A stretch of 64,000 bases of DNA, taken from assembly GCF_900102195.1 (NCBI RefSeq), contig NZ_FNBE01000012.1, positions 1-64,000 of the forward strand, in the 5' to 3' direction. This stretch comes from Pseudonocardia oroxyli. GTDB lineage: Bacteria; Actinomycetota; Actinomycetes; Mycobacteriales; Pseudonocardiaceae. The notes under the pieces were generated by a model. The model saw only the letters and a list, made by a program, of their open reading frames with translations. It did not search any database and was not told where the DNA came from. Positions 17,872-25,740 of this stretch are shown piece after piece; position 1 is the stretch's first letter, and every line of letters starts with the position of its first letter. The position numbers were made by a program, and so were the translations under genes.

Positions 17872-19221
17872 TTATTGATCTACGCCAGTGTCGCTGTCGG
17901 ACTGCATATTGAGTTCGGCTTCATACTCACGCACACCGCGAAGCATGGGCCACGTCATCCAGTCCTCGGTAGACATCTCGCCGCTCGCCCGCAGCTCCAA
18001 TCCTAAACGCAGCGCATCCTCATTCTTATCCAAGAGGGCGTCTTGCGCAAGCCTGAATCGCTTGGCCATGGCCAACGTTTGCCACGCCTGCACCTCCTCC
18101 TTTATTGCAGGCAACCCGTAGAGCTCCTTGCGAGCAACCCAGCCATTTACCTGCATAATTGCAGCAAGGCTCTGATCTGTACACAATGCATGCTCGGTCG
18201 CTACGAGCTGCTCCACAGTGCTATATCTACCCCTCAGTAGAAATCTGTATGAGAGCTTGTAAGCAAGATCATCAGCTGGCCTGCCGGTCAAATCATTGGA
18301 CTTGTCTAGCTTGCGGAGGAGTCTGATCCCGAGCAAGACGCCAGCAAGCGTTAGAAGATCCAGGGCTCGCGTTACGTAGTCGGGACCGACGAAGAGTCGG
18401 ACACCCAAAGCAGGTGCGTCCGACGCGCTTGTCTTGAGGAGATACTGCCTATTTACCACCCCGCCATTGTGTACAACCAAGTGCCGCCGTTGGAAGACTT
18501 CACGCAAATCGTCCGGCTCTCGCGCGAAGTCATTCCAGGAGATATTCAAGTTCTTCTCAAACCACTTAACCCACTCGTCCAGTCCACCAAACATCAGCGA
18601 ATCAACGCTGCGGTCGGCACAGAACTCGCGAAACTCGTCGATCGTGGCGAAACCCTCAATGTCCGCAAGGGTGTACGTCGCCCCTCCAGCTCGGAGAGCC
18701 TCCGGCTTAAGAGCATAGAAGGATCGCGCGAGGCGCGAGATCAACACTTCGAACCCACTGACCGCGGTCGTCAGGAGTGCCGACAAGAGAAGGGGGGTCC
18801 TCAGTGGTCGCTCCACTGACTCTCGCCAGGCCGAGATGACGATGGCGATTGCCGTTGGCTTATTAAGAAGATTGCCAACCTCTCGGGTGACCCTATTAAG
18901 AATTTCGATTTCTCGACCATGATCAGGCCCGCCCCCGTCGCCTTGCTCGGCGTCGACTCCCTCCCCCTCAAGGGGAAGCAGGGCTTGAAGTTCGTCAAGG
19001 GCGTTCTGCCACTTCTCGATTGCAGCCCTACGATCTGAAGTCGAAGTTTGAGGAAGCGCCTGCCCTAGGGCGATCTCGAACGCTGCGTCCATGTTATCGA
19101 GCTGAGGCACCAGCTGCAGTGATGAATGCATGAGCTCACGAACGGCATCCATCTCGTTGACAAACTCTTCTACCGCGCCAGCGGCAGTCGATGAGTCAGA
19201 TGACGTGGCGGTGATCTTCAC
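17872..19221 (-). CDS. HEPN-domain protein (AICE cargo)
   Basis: 449 residues from the GTG at 19221, with GGAG about 10 bases upstream. The central part carries a clear HEPN signature: VFQRRHLVVHNGGVVNRQYL, with R246 and H251 forming Rx4H, followed by the typical helix of a C-terminal HEPN half (DYVTRALDLLTLAGVLLGIRLL). The N-terminal about 120 residues are acidic and helical; the C-terminal about 130 residues are helical repeats of unknown type. Base composition is lower in GC than the AICE core. A predicted RNase role in defence or growth control is inference. Confidence 0.7.
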   Translation of the reverse strand: MKITATSSDSSTAAGAVEEFVNEMDAVRELMHSSLQLVPQLDNMDAAFEIALGQALPQTSTSDRRAAIEKWQNALDELQALLPLEGEGVDAEQGDGGGPDHGREIEILNRVTREVGNLLNKPTAIAIVISAWRESVERPLRTPLLLSALLTTAVSGFEVLISRLARSFYALKPEALRAGGATYTLADIEGFATIDEFREFCADRSVDSLMFGGLDEWVKWFEKNLNISWNDFAREPDDLREVFQRRHLVVHNGGVVNRQYLLKTSASDAPALGVRLFVGPDYVTRALDLLTLAGVLLGIRLLRKLDKSNDLTGRPADDLAYKLSYRFLLRGRYSTVEQLVATEHALCTDQSLAAIMQVNGWVARKELYGLPAIKEEVQAWQTLAMAKRFRLAQDALLDKNEDALRLGLELRASGEMSTEDWMTWPMLRGVREYEAELNMQSDSDTGVDQ

Positions 19222-19468
19222 CGATGGCGCTCCGCTGGTCGTAGGTGCTGTTCAGCCTTTGCTCGTCGTGTACACACCTAGAATCGTTACATGGTTCGAC
19301 TCGCGGGATACGGCGAATGCAACGACGTTCGGCCACGACCTGAGGTCGGAGTACCGCTGAGCGGGGACCGGCCGGAGGCCGCAGCCCCGCCCAGCAGGCG
19401 CCGGAGGCGCCCTTGAACAAGTAGAGAAAGTTTGAACCCCGCAGCCTGGCGGCGTGCGTGACCAGCCC

Positions 19469-20137
19469 TCAGAGAAGGCGGTCTGTGTAGCCGCGGGCGG
19501 CGAGCAGGGTCATGGCGTCCCAGATCTCGGCAGGCATGGGTTCGGGTGCTGCGTGGCCCCGGGCGGCGTAGACCTGGATGCGTTGGGTGTCGCCGACGAG
19601 CATGGAGATCACGCGGTGCTCGTCGCCGATGCTGGCGATGTAGTCGCGCAGGCTCATCTGGGCGCCTGCGGTGACGGGCTCGACCTCGGGCCAGAGCTTG
19701 CGGCAGGTGGCTCGGGCTCGGCGCTGTTGGTAGGGCCGGCTGATGAGGGTCACCGTGTGCACCTGGTGGCCGGTGGCGGCGAGGAGGTCGCGGGTGAAGG
19801 TGACGTTCTCACCGGTGTTGGTGGCTCGGTCCTCGACCAGGATGGCGTCGGCGGGGACGCCCAGCTCGATGGCGTGTTCGCGGTAGTGCACGGCCTCGCC
19901 GCGAGGGAACCGGTCGAGGGTCGTCGGAGCGTTGGCACCGGTGAACACGATCAGCGGGAAAAGGCCGCGGTGGTAGAGCTCGGCGGTGGTGGTGGCGACG
20001 GAGAGGTCGTGGCTGCCGAGTCCGATGCCGACGTCGGTCCGGGTGTCGGTGCCGTTGTCGAGGCGGTGGTAGTTCCACAGGACCTCGACGGCGTGGGCGA
20101 TCTCGGGATCGCCGAGGGCGGAGCTGGTGCGGGGCAT
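19469..20137 (-). CDS. YdcF-like DUF218 protein
   Basis: 222 residues of the YdcF/DUF218 family: GIGLGSHDLSVATTTAELY, then FPLIVFTGANAPTT, then ILVEDRATNTGENVTFTRDLL (about residues 99-119) is the family pattern of a Rossmann-like fold that can bind nucleotides such as SAM. No membrane segment is present, unlike the envelope-linked YdcF proteins. It starts 3 bases after the gntR stop and is surely co-transcribed with it. Its role in the element is unknown. Confidence 0.85.
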   Translation of the reverse strand: MPRTSSALGDPEIAHAVEVLWNYHRLDNGTDTRTDVGIGLGSHDLSVATTTAELYHRGLFPLIVFTGANAPTTLDRFPRGEAVHYREHAIELGVPADAILVEDRATNTGENVTFTRDLLAATGHQVHTVTLISRPYQQRRARATCRKLWPEVEPVTAGAQMSLRDYIASIGDEHRVISMLVGDTQRIQVYAARGHAAPEPMPAEIWDAMTLLAARGYTDRLL

Positions 20138-20140
20138 GGC

Positions 20141-20905
20141 TCAGTCGGGGATCTGGAAGGTGTAGGTCCAGGCGAACCGGCTGGCGGCGTGGACTCCGCG
20201 GGCGAACTCGACGCAACGACCGTCGGCGCTGAAGGTCTGGCGTTCCAGGATCATCACCGGCTCCCCCGCGGGCAGTTCAAGGGTCTCGATCTCCTCGGGG
20301 GTGGGCATGCGGGAGTGGATGGTCTCGGTCATCCGCTCGGGCTCCATGCCCTTCGAGGTGAGAACGCCGAACCCGCCGCCGCCGGGGATGGGGCCGGGCG
20401 TGGGGTCGACGATCGGGGTGCCCTCGACGTCCCCGGGCCGGTAGTAGCTGGCGAGGGTGTGGGTGGGCTGCCCGTCGTCCTTGACCAGGCGGGCGCGCTC
20501 GTAGACCTCGGCGCCAGGCTCGACGTCGAGCGCTTTGGCGATGGCGTCGTCGGCGGGGACCTTGGCGACGGTCTGAGTCTGGTCGCCGGGCTTCCACGGC
20601 ACCCCGGACGCCTCGCGGTCGGCCGAGAAACCGATGATTCCGGCCTTCCAACGGCTCTTGGCGTAGCGCTCGGTCCCGAGCCGGCGCATAGGCGGCCGCG
20701 CCCGCACGACCGTGCCGCGTCGGCGGATCGGGGTCACCAGGCCTTCGGCTTCGAGCTGGGCGACGGCCTTGCGCACGGTGTGGATGTTGACCTCGTGGCG
20801 CGCGGCGATCTCGTCCTGCTTGGGCAGGGTCGAGCCCGGCGGGTACTCCCCCGCCTCGATCGCCGCCCGCAGGGCGTCGGCGACGTCCCGGTAGCCGCTT
20901 GCCAT
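20141..20905 (-). CDS. GntR/HutC family regulator, KorSA-like
   Basis: 254 residues. The N-terminal winged helix YRDVADALRAAIEAGEYPPGSTLPKQDEIAARHEVNIHTVRKAVAQLEAEGLV fits GntR; the C-terminal half (from about residue 85) is the ligand-binding UTRA domain of the HutC branch. In AICEs such as pSAM2 the corresponding KorSA represses transfer and activation genes. It is divergent from the transfer-replication operon, with repeated CTATCTCT sites in the gap. Confidence 0.9.
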   Translation of the reverse strand: MASGYRDVADALRAAIEAGEYPPGSTLPKQDEIAARHEVNIHTVRKAVAQLEAEGLVTPIRRRGTVVRARPPMRRLGTERYAKSRWKAGIIGFSADREASGVPWKPGDQTQTVAKVPADDAIAKALDVEPGAEVYERARLVKDDGQPTHTLASYYRPGDVEGTPIVDPTPGPIPGGGGFGVLTSKGMEPERMTETIHSRMPTPEEIETLELPAGEPVMILERQTFSADGRCVEFARGVHAASRFAWTYTFQIPD

Positions 20906-20983
20906 GTCACCTCCATCTCGCGTGCCCGCTGACCAGCGGAAACCATTGACGCTCGCCGAAAGCCTGCCTGTCGCTTGTCAAGG

Positions 20984-21074
20984 CTATCTCTATGCCATCC
21001 GGGCGATAGAGCTATCTCTGTTTGACAGGCGCCGCCGCGCGTGCTGCACTGGGTGAGCCCGATAGAGATAGCTC
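20984..21074. promoter_or_regulatory. divergent control region with repeated operator half-sites
   Basis: Related sites occur as GGCTATCTCTAT (20982-20993), GATAGAGCTATCTCT (21005-21019) and GATAGAGATAGCTC (21061-21074). The last two contain GAGCTATCTCT/AGAGATAGCTC in opposite orientation. A TTGACA -35 lies on each strand (plus 21022-21027; minus about 20977-20982), next to the sites. This suits repression of both directions by the GntR protein. Confidence 0.65.
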
Positions 21075-21096
21075 AATCTCACCCGGAGGTCCACTC

Positions 21097-21477
21097 ATGC
21101 GAGACATCCCCGTCAACCTCGGCGGCTACAAGCTCACCGTCGTCGAGCCCCCTGCACCGAAGATGCGCGAGGACGCCAACGGTGCCCAGATCCCGGTGAC
21201 CGACCGGGACGGCGCCACCCAGTTCACGGTGTCGCTGTTCGCGAAGCTGCGAGTCAAGCCCGGGGAGAAGGCACCGAAGGGCGAGGAGATCAAGGTGACC
21301 CTCGGGACCGATCCCGGCCCCGAGTTCGGAGAGGACGCCCGGGTGGAGCTGATCGACGCCCGGGTCACCCCGTACCAGATGGAGACCGCCGGGCGGGTCA
21401 ACGCCGGTCTTGCCTGGCGAGCCATGGGTCTCAAGCACGCCCCCGCCCCCGCACCGCGCCCGCAGGGCGACAAGTAG
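21097..21477 (+). CDS. AICE-conserved protein of unknown function
   Basis: 126 residues; first gene of the transfer-replication operon, with GGAGG 7 bases before the ATG and an operator 22 bases upstream. The sequence is a compact, soluble, beta-rich protein (IPVNLGGYKLTVVEPPAPKM at the start; QFTVSLFAKLRVKPGEKAP in the middle). Proteins of this type are common at this position in actinobacterial integrative elements, but no function is known to me. Confidence 0.75.
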   Translation: MRDIPVNLGGYKLTVVEPPAPKMREDANGAQIPVTDRDGATQFTVSLFAKLRVKPGEKAPKGEEIKVTLGTDPGPEFGEDARVELIDARVTPYQMETAGRVNAGLAWRAMGLKHAPAPAPRPQGDK

Positions 21478-21525
21478 CACCACCCCGGGCCATCAGGCCT
21501 GGCATCCCGGCGGCCTGACCGGCCG

Positions 21526-21604
21526 GTTTCGGGCACGGGGCAGCCGACCCCTTCTTTCGGCGAAACCAGCAGCAATTCCGCAGTGGCTGCCCCCTGCCCG
21601 AAAA
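21526..21604 (+). repeat. long inverted repeat upstream of the zinc-finger gene
   Basis: Two 20-base arms (21526-21545 and 21585-21604; TTTCGGGCA...GGGGCAGCC and its reverse complement) match at 18 of 20 positions around a 39-base loop. The RNA would form a very stable stem between the first and second genes of the operon, ending 28 bases before the next start. Confidence 0.65.
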
Positions 21605-21632
21605 CAGCCGCGCCCACCACCAGGAGACCCGC

Positions 21633-21839
21633 GTGAGCACCACGACTGTCTGCCCGGACTGCACCGGGTCCGGGTCCTGCGACACCTGCGACGGCTACGG
21701 CACCGCCCCCGGCACCCACCCCGTCGCAGGCGACAGCCAGGACTGCCCTGCCTGCCTCGGGGACGGGGTCTGCCCCGGTTGTCACGGCACCGGAATCCCC
21801 TGCACCGCAACCACTCCCATGGAGACGTCATGCCACTGA
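21633..21839 (+). CDS. small CxxCxGxG zinc-finger protein
   Basis: 68 residues with four CxxC-type pairs: CPDCTGSGSCDTCDGYG, then CPACLGDGVCPGCHGTG. These are DnaJ-like cysteine-rich repeats that bind two zinc ions, without a J-domain. Start is the GTG at 21633 after GGAGA. The end overlaps the next gene by 10 bases. Small proteins of this type occur in AICE operons; the role is unknown. Confidence 0.75.
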   Translation: MSTTTVCPDCTGSGSCDTCDGYGTAPGTHPVAGDSQDCPACLGDGVCPGCHGTGIPCTATTPMETSCH

Positions 21840-22033
21840 CCAGCACTGGCCCTCGGGCTCAGCACGGCCGCCGCGCCACTCGCGGCGTCGGGCGACTCGT
21901 GCGCCGCCTCGATCGAGAGCGCCGCCGTTTCCTGCACGCCACCGCCCCGGAGGTCCCCACCGAGCAGGCGTGGCGGGCCGGGGTCGCCGAAGGGCTGCGG
22001 CTCGCGCAGCTCGCCATCCGGAAGGGAGTCTGA
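21830..22033 (+). CDS. small basic protein of unknown function
   Basis: 67 residues, Arg-rich in the first half (GRRATRGVGRLVRRLDRERRRF), then a short helical end with EQAWRAGVAEGLRLAQLAIRKGV. GGAG lies 5 bases before the ATG. It overlaps the zinc-finger gene and ends 2 bases before tra, which supports real translation. No family recognised. Confidence 0.6.
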   Translation: MPLTSTGPRAQHGRRATRGVGRLVRRLDRERRRFLHATAPEVPTEQAWRAGVAEGLRLAQLAIRKGV

Positions 22034-22035
22034 CC

Positions 22036-23454
22036 ATGAATCGCCCCAGTAACCGCCCGTCCCTGCGCCACCATCGCGAGGTCGTCCGCCACTCGTCCCG
22101 ACCCGTCGGTGGGGAGTTCCGCGGCCTGGCCTGGCTCGTCAGGCATCCGCTGTTCGCGCTCGTCCCGACCGCCCTGATCGCCGTCTCGGTGATGATCGGG
22201 GCGATGCCCACGGCGGCCGCGCTCGGGCTCCTCGCCCTCACCGCGGTGGTCTGGGGGCGGCTGCACCCGCCCTCCTTCGACCGGTGGGCCGCCCCGACCC
22301 TGCGGGCGTTCTGGCGGCGCTGGACCACCTACCGAGGACGGCGCTGGGCGTCGGTTCTGGCCGACTGCGGGCTCGCGCGGGAGAACCCGCACACCGGGCG
22401 GATCGACGCACCCCGGGTGCTGCGGGTCCGGTCGGCCACCCGCTCGATCGACACCCTGCGTGTGCGCCTGACCCGCGGCCAGGACCTCACCCTGTGGGCC
22501 GGGCGGACCGAGACCCTCGCGGACGCCCTGCGCGCCCATCGGGTCGCCGTGACCCGCCACCGCCCCGGAGTGCTCACGATCGTGGTCGAGCGACAGATGC
22601 CGTTCACCCTGCCGATCCCCGCCCCAGCCATCCCCGCCGACACCGACGCGGTCGACCTCGCCGCGCTACCGGTCGGGCAGGACGAGTACGGCCACCCCTT
22701 CCACCTCGCAGTCCCGGGCCGTCACGTCCTGGTCGCCGGCGCCACCGGCTCTGGGAAGGGCTCGCTGATCTGGGCGCCCCTGCGCGCCATGGGACCGGCC
22801 ATCCGCGACCGGCTCGTGCGCGTGCACGTCATCGACCTCAAAGGCGGCGCCGAGACCCAACGCGGTGCCCGCCTGTTCCACCGCCACGCCACCACCCCGG
22901 CCGAAGCCATCGCCCTGCTCACCGAGGTACGCGACGAGATGAAGGCCCGCCAGGCCCACATGGCCGAGCACGGCCTGCGCTGCCTCGACCTGACCTCGGA
23001 CACCCCGCTGGATCTGGTGATGATCGATGAACTGGCGATGCTCACCGCCTACGGCGAACGCGCCGACGTCCGCGAGGCCCTGCGCCTGCTCGCCGAGATC
23101 CTCACCCAGGGCCGGGCCTGCCTCACCAGCGTCATGGGCTACGTGCAGGAGCCCTCCAAGGACGTCGTGGACGTGCGGGAGCTGTTCCCGACCCGGATCT
23201 GCCTCGGGGTCACCGCGTCCTCGCACGTGGACATGGTGCTCGGCGACGGGGCCCGGGAACGGGGTGCGCTGGCAGACGAGATTCCGGGCGATCTCGCCCA
23301 TGCCGGGATCGGCTACGTCATCGACCAGGCCTCCCGGCTGCCCGTCCGGTTCCGCGCTGCCCTGGTGACTGACGACGAGATCGACGAGCTCGTCGCCCGG
23401 TGTGCCCCGCCCGCCTCGCCGACGCTGCGTGCGGTGGATGGGGAGGTGGCCTGA
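22036..23454 (+). CDS. tra: FtsK/SpoIIIE-type DNA translocase (AICE Tra)
   Basis: 472 residues. Two membrane segments near residues 30-75 anchor it; the ATPase part has Walker A GATGSGKG (235-242) and Walker B LVMIDEL (327-333), followed by RACLTSVMGYVQEPSKDVVD and the sensor-like RICLGVTASSHVDMVLGDGARERG. This is the single-protein TraSA/TraB class that moves double-stranded DNA between hyphae or cells as a hexamer. It sits in an operon with Spd-like, rep, xis and int genes. Confidence 0.93.
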   Translation: MNRPSNRPSLRHHREVVRHSSRPVGGEFRGLAWLVRHPLFALVPTALIAVSVMIGAMPTAAALGLLALTAVVWGRLHPPSFDRWAAPTLRAFWRRWTTYRGRRWASVLADCGLARENPHTGRIDAPRVLRVRSATRSIDTLRVRLTRGQDLTLWAGRTETLADALRAHRVAVTRHRPGVLTIVVERQMPFTLPIPAPAIPADTDAVDLAALPVGQDEYGHPFHLAVPGRHVLVAGATGSGKGSLIWAPLRAMGPAIRDRLVRVHVIDLKGGAETQRGARLFHRHATTPAEAIALLTEVRDEMKARQAHMAEHGLRCLDLTSDTPLDLVMIDELAMLTAYGERADVREALRLLAEILTQGRACLTSVMGYVQEPSKDVVDVRELFPTRICLGVTASSHVDMVLGDGARERGALADEIPGDLAHAGIGYVIDQASRLPVRFRAALVTDDEIDELVARCAPPASPTLRAVDGEVA

Positions 23455-23670
23455 ATGTGGGCCGTCACCGGATGGGCCGCCGCGACCTGGCTGCGCGTCA
23501 CCCTCACCCTCGCCGCCCTGCTCGGAGCGCTCTGGCTCGTGCTCGGTACCGGGTCCGGCTGGTTCTGGATCGCTGTCGTCGGGGCGGTCCTGGTCGAGTA
23601 CCGGGCGACGAGGGCCCTGGCCACTGAGTGGGGTGCTGAGGCCCGCTACACGTGGTGGTGGACCCGATGA
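23455..23670 (+). CDS. small membrane protein, possibly SpdB-like
   Basis: 71 residues with two hydrophobic segments (about 13-31 and 35-48). It starts directly after the tra stop and overlaps the next gene by ATGA. Position and size suit the spread (Spd) proteins that help intramycelial transfer, but the sequence alone does not prove it. Confidence 0.6.
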   Translation: MWAVTGWAAATWLRVTLTLAALLGALWLVLGTGSGWFWIAVVGAVLVEYRATRALATEWGAEARYTWWWTR

Positions 23671-24236
23671 GCCGCCTCCCCAAGCAGCGGCGCGAGGTCG
23701 ACGGCCAGGGCCTGCTGTTCGACGACGACACCGCCGACCGCGTCCTGCGCGACGCCCACGACCCCGGCTACGTCCTGGTCGGAGTGTCGGAGTCGGTGCA
23801 CACCCGCCACATCGGTGCTCGGGCCGCCGAGCACGCCATCCCCGTCCGCCCGGACGTCGCCACCACCGTGCACCAGCTCATCGCGGCTGGGCGACTGCTG
23901 CCCGGGTCGCGGATCTCGGTGACCGTCGACGGACGGCCAGAGCCCGAACCCGCCGTCACCGTGGATGTCGCTTCCACCGTCGCAGGACCGCAGCCCGGGG
24001 AGTCGGTGCGGGTGTTCGTCGACGTCGTCCGCCCCGGCCACGGACTGGTCACCGCCGACGCCTTCACCGGCGCCATCGTCCGCGACGGCAGCGCATACCT
24101 CGTCGAGACCGATACCGGGCACGTCATCGGCCGGGCCCGTTCCTTCCGCGCCGGAGCCGAACGCCTCGCCCGCCACCACGGGCTGCGCGCGGACTCGGTC
24201 GAGATTGACCACGAACACAGGGACTACGCACGATGA
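23667..24236 (+). CDS. AICE protein of unknown function
   Basis: 189 residues, soluble, with a basic N-terminus (MSRLPKQRREVDGQGLLFDDD) and a beta-rich C-terminal half. It overlaps the preceding and following genes by 4 bases each (ATGA), so it is translationally coupled between the membrane protein and rep. No domain recognised; such proteins commonly precede rep in AICEs of this type. Confidence 0.7.
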   Translation: MSRLPKQRREVDGQGLLFDDDTADRVLRDAHDPGYVLVGVSESVHTRHIGARAAEHAIPVRPDVATTVHQLIAAGRLLPGSRISVTVDGRPEPEPAVTVDVASTVAGPQPGESVRVFVDVVRPGHGLVTADAFTGAIVRDGSAYLVETDTGHVIGRARSFRAGAERLARHHGLRADSVEIDHEHRDYAR

Positions 24237-25561
24237 GCGACCTTGATCTGTCGACCCGGCTGCGCAGCTTCGACTACCCGGCCTGGCGAGCCCGAATGGA
24301 AGCCACCAACGGCTGCGCCCACCCCGTACGGCTCCGCGGCTCCTCCACCATCACCACCAACGACGGCACGGTGCTCGCCCAGCGGTCCGGGGAGGTGTGG
24401 GCGCCCTGCGGGAACCGACGCGAGACCGTCTGCCCGGCCTGCTCCGACCGCTACGCCGCCGACGCCTTCCACCTCATCCGCGCCGGACTCGCCGGCAAGG
24501 AACGCGGCATCCCCGCCTCCGTCACCGACCGACCCCGGGCCTTCCTCACCCTCACCGCCCCCTCGTTCGGGCCGGTCCACACCAGACGGCTCACCACCCG
24601 CGGGAAGGTCATCCCCTGCTCTTGCGGAGAGCACCACCGCGAGCCCGACCCACGCCTGGGCGGCGCGATCGACCACGACACCTACGACTACACCGGCGCG
24701 ATCCTGTGGCAGGCCCACGCAGGGAAGCTCTGGCACCGGTTCACCATCACCCTGCGCCGAGCCCTCGCCGCCCGGCTCGGCATCTCGGGACGGCAGTTCG
24801 GGAAGGTCGCGCGGCTGTCCTACGCCAAGGTCGCGGAGTACCAGCGGCGTGGGCTCGTGCACTTCCACGCCGCGATCCGCATCGACGGCCCCGACGGGCC
24901 CGCTGATCCGCCACCGGTCGGGTTGACCGCCGAGACCCTGCACGACGCCGTGCGGGAGGCAGCGGCCGCGACCGTCCTGGACGTTGCCCGGCCCGACGGG
25001 ACCACGCTCGCGCTGCGCTGGGGCGCGCAGCTCGACCTGCGCGAGATCACCCCCACCGCCCACGACGCCGTCACCGACGAACACGGCGAGATCACCGACT
25101 CCCGCCTCGCCGGGTACATCGCAAAGTACGCCACCAAGGGCACCGGCAAGACCGACGGCCACCCGGACCGGCCGATCCGGTCGCTCGCCCACCTCGAGCA
25201 ACTGGACCTGGCCGAGCACCACCGCCGGCTCATCGAGACCGCATGGCACCTCGGCGGCCTCCCGCAGTACGCCGAGCTGAACCTGCGCAAATGGGCCCAC
25301 ATGCTCGGGTTCCGCGGCCACTTCCTCACCAAGAGCCGCGCCTACTCCACGACCTTCCGGATCATCCGCGGCGAGCGCCGGGCCTATCGGCTCACCGAGC
25401 AGCTCGCCGAGCTGGGCCACCCCGCCGACCAGCCGGTGATCGTCGTCAACACCTGGGCGCTGGTCGGGATCGGGCACCACACCGACGCCGACCGAGAACT
25501 CGCCATCGCCCACGCCGAACGCATCCGAGACGACCGACGCGCCACCAGGAGGACGACATGA
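24233..25561 (+). CDS. repSA: replication initiator, RepSA-like
   Basis: 442 residues. An N-terminal zinc-binding part has CxxxRRETVCPACSDRY; the HUH motif is LVHFHAAIRID (H210 and H212), used to hold the metal at the nicking site; LAGYIAKYATKGTGK is the usual following block of RepSA-type rolling-circle initiators. It would nick the element origin and allow autonomous replication after excision. Start by ATGA overlap with the upstream gene. The double-strand origin is not located. Confidence 0.9.
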   Translation: MSDLDLSTRLRSFDYPAWRARMEATNGCAHPVRLRGSSTITTNDGTVLAQRSGEVWAPCGNRRETVCPACSDRYAADAFHLIRAGLAGKERGIPASVTDRPRAFLTLTAPSFGPVHTRRLTTRGKVIPCSCGEHHREPDPRLGGAIDHDTYDYTGAILWQAHAGKLWHRFTITLRRALAARLGISGRQFGKVARLSYAKVAEYQRRGLVHFHAAIRIDGPDGPADPPPVGLTAETLHDAVREAAAATVLDVARPDGTTLALRWGAQLDLREITPTAHDAVTDEHGEITDSRLAGYIAKYATKGTGKTDGHPDRPIRSLAHLEQLDLAEHHRRLIETAWHLGGLPQYAELNLRKWAHMLGFRGHFLTKSRAYSTTFRIIRGERRAYRLTEQLAELGHPADQPVIVVNTWALVGIGHHTDADRELAIAHAERIRDDRRATRRTT

Positions 25562-25740
25562 ACGAGCGACTGTGGGGCGTCAAGGACGTCGCGGAGTACC
25601 TCGGCATCCCGGTGCAGACGATCTACCAGTGGCGTACCAAGAACTACGGCCCGCCCGGCCGTCGGATGGGCAAGCACGTGCGGTTCGTGCCCGAGGAGGT
25701 CCGGGCCTGGGTCGCGAGTCTGAGCCGAGAGGTCGCCTGA
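25558..25740 (+). CDS. xis: excisionase, MerR-like helix-turn-helix
   Basis: 60 residues: WGVKDVAEYLGIPVQTIYQW is the helix-turn-helix of the excisionase/MerR fold and GRRMGKHVRFVPEEVRAWV is the wing. It overlaps rep (ATGA) and int (TGATG). With the integrase it should direct excision of the element. Confidence 0.92.
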   Translation: MNERLWGVKDVAEYLGIPVQTIYQWRTKNYGPPGRRMGKHVRFVPEEVRAWVASLSREVA

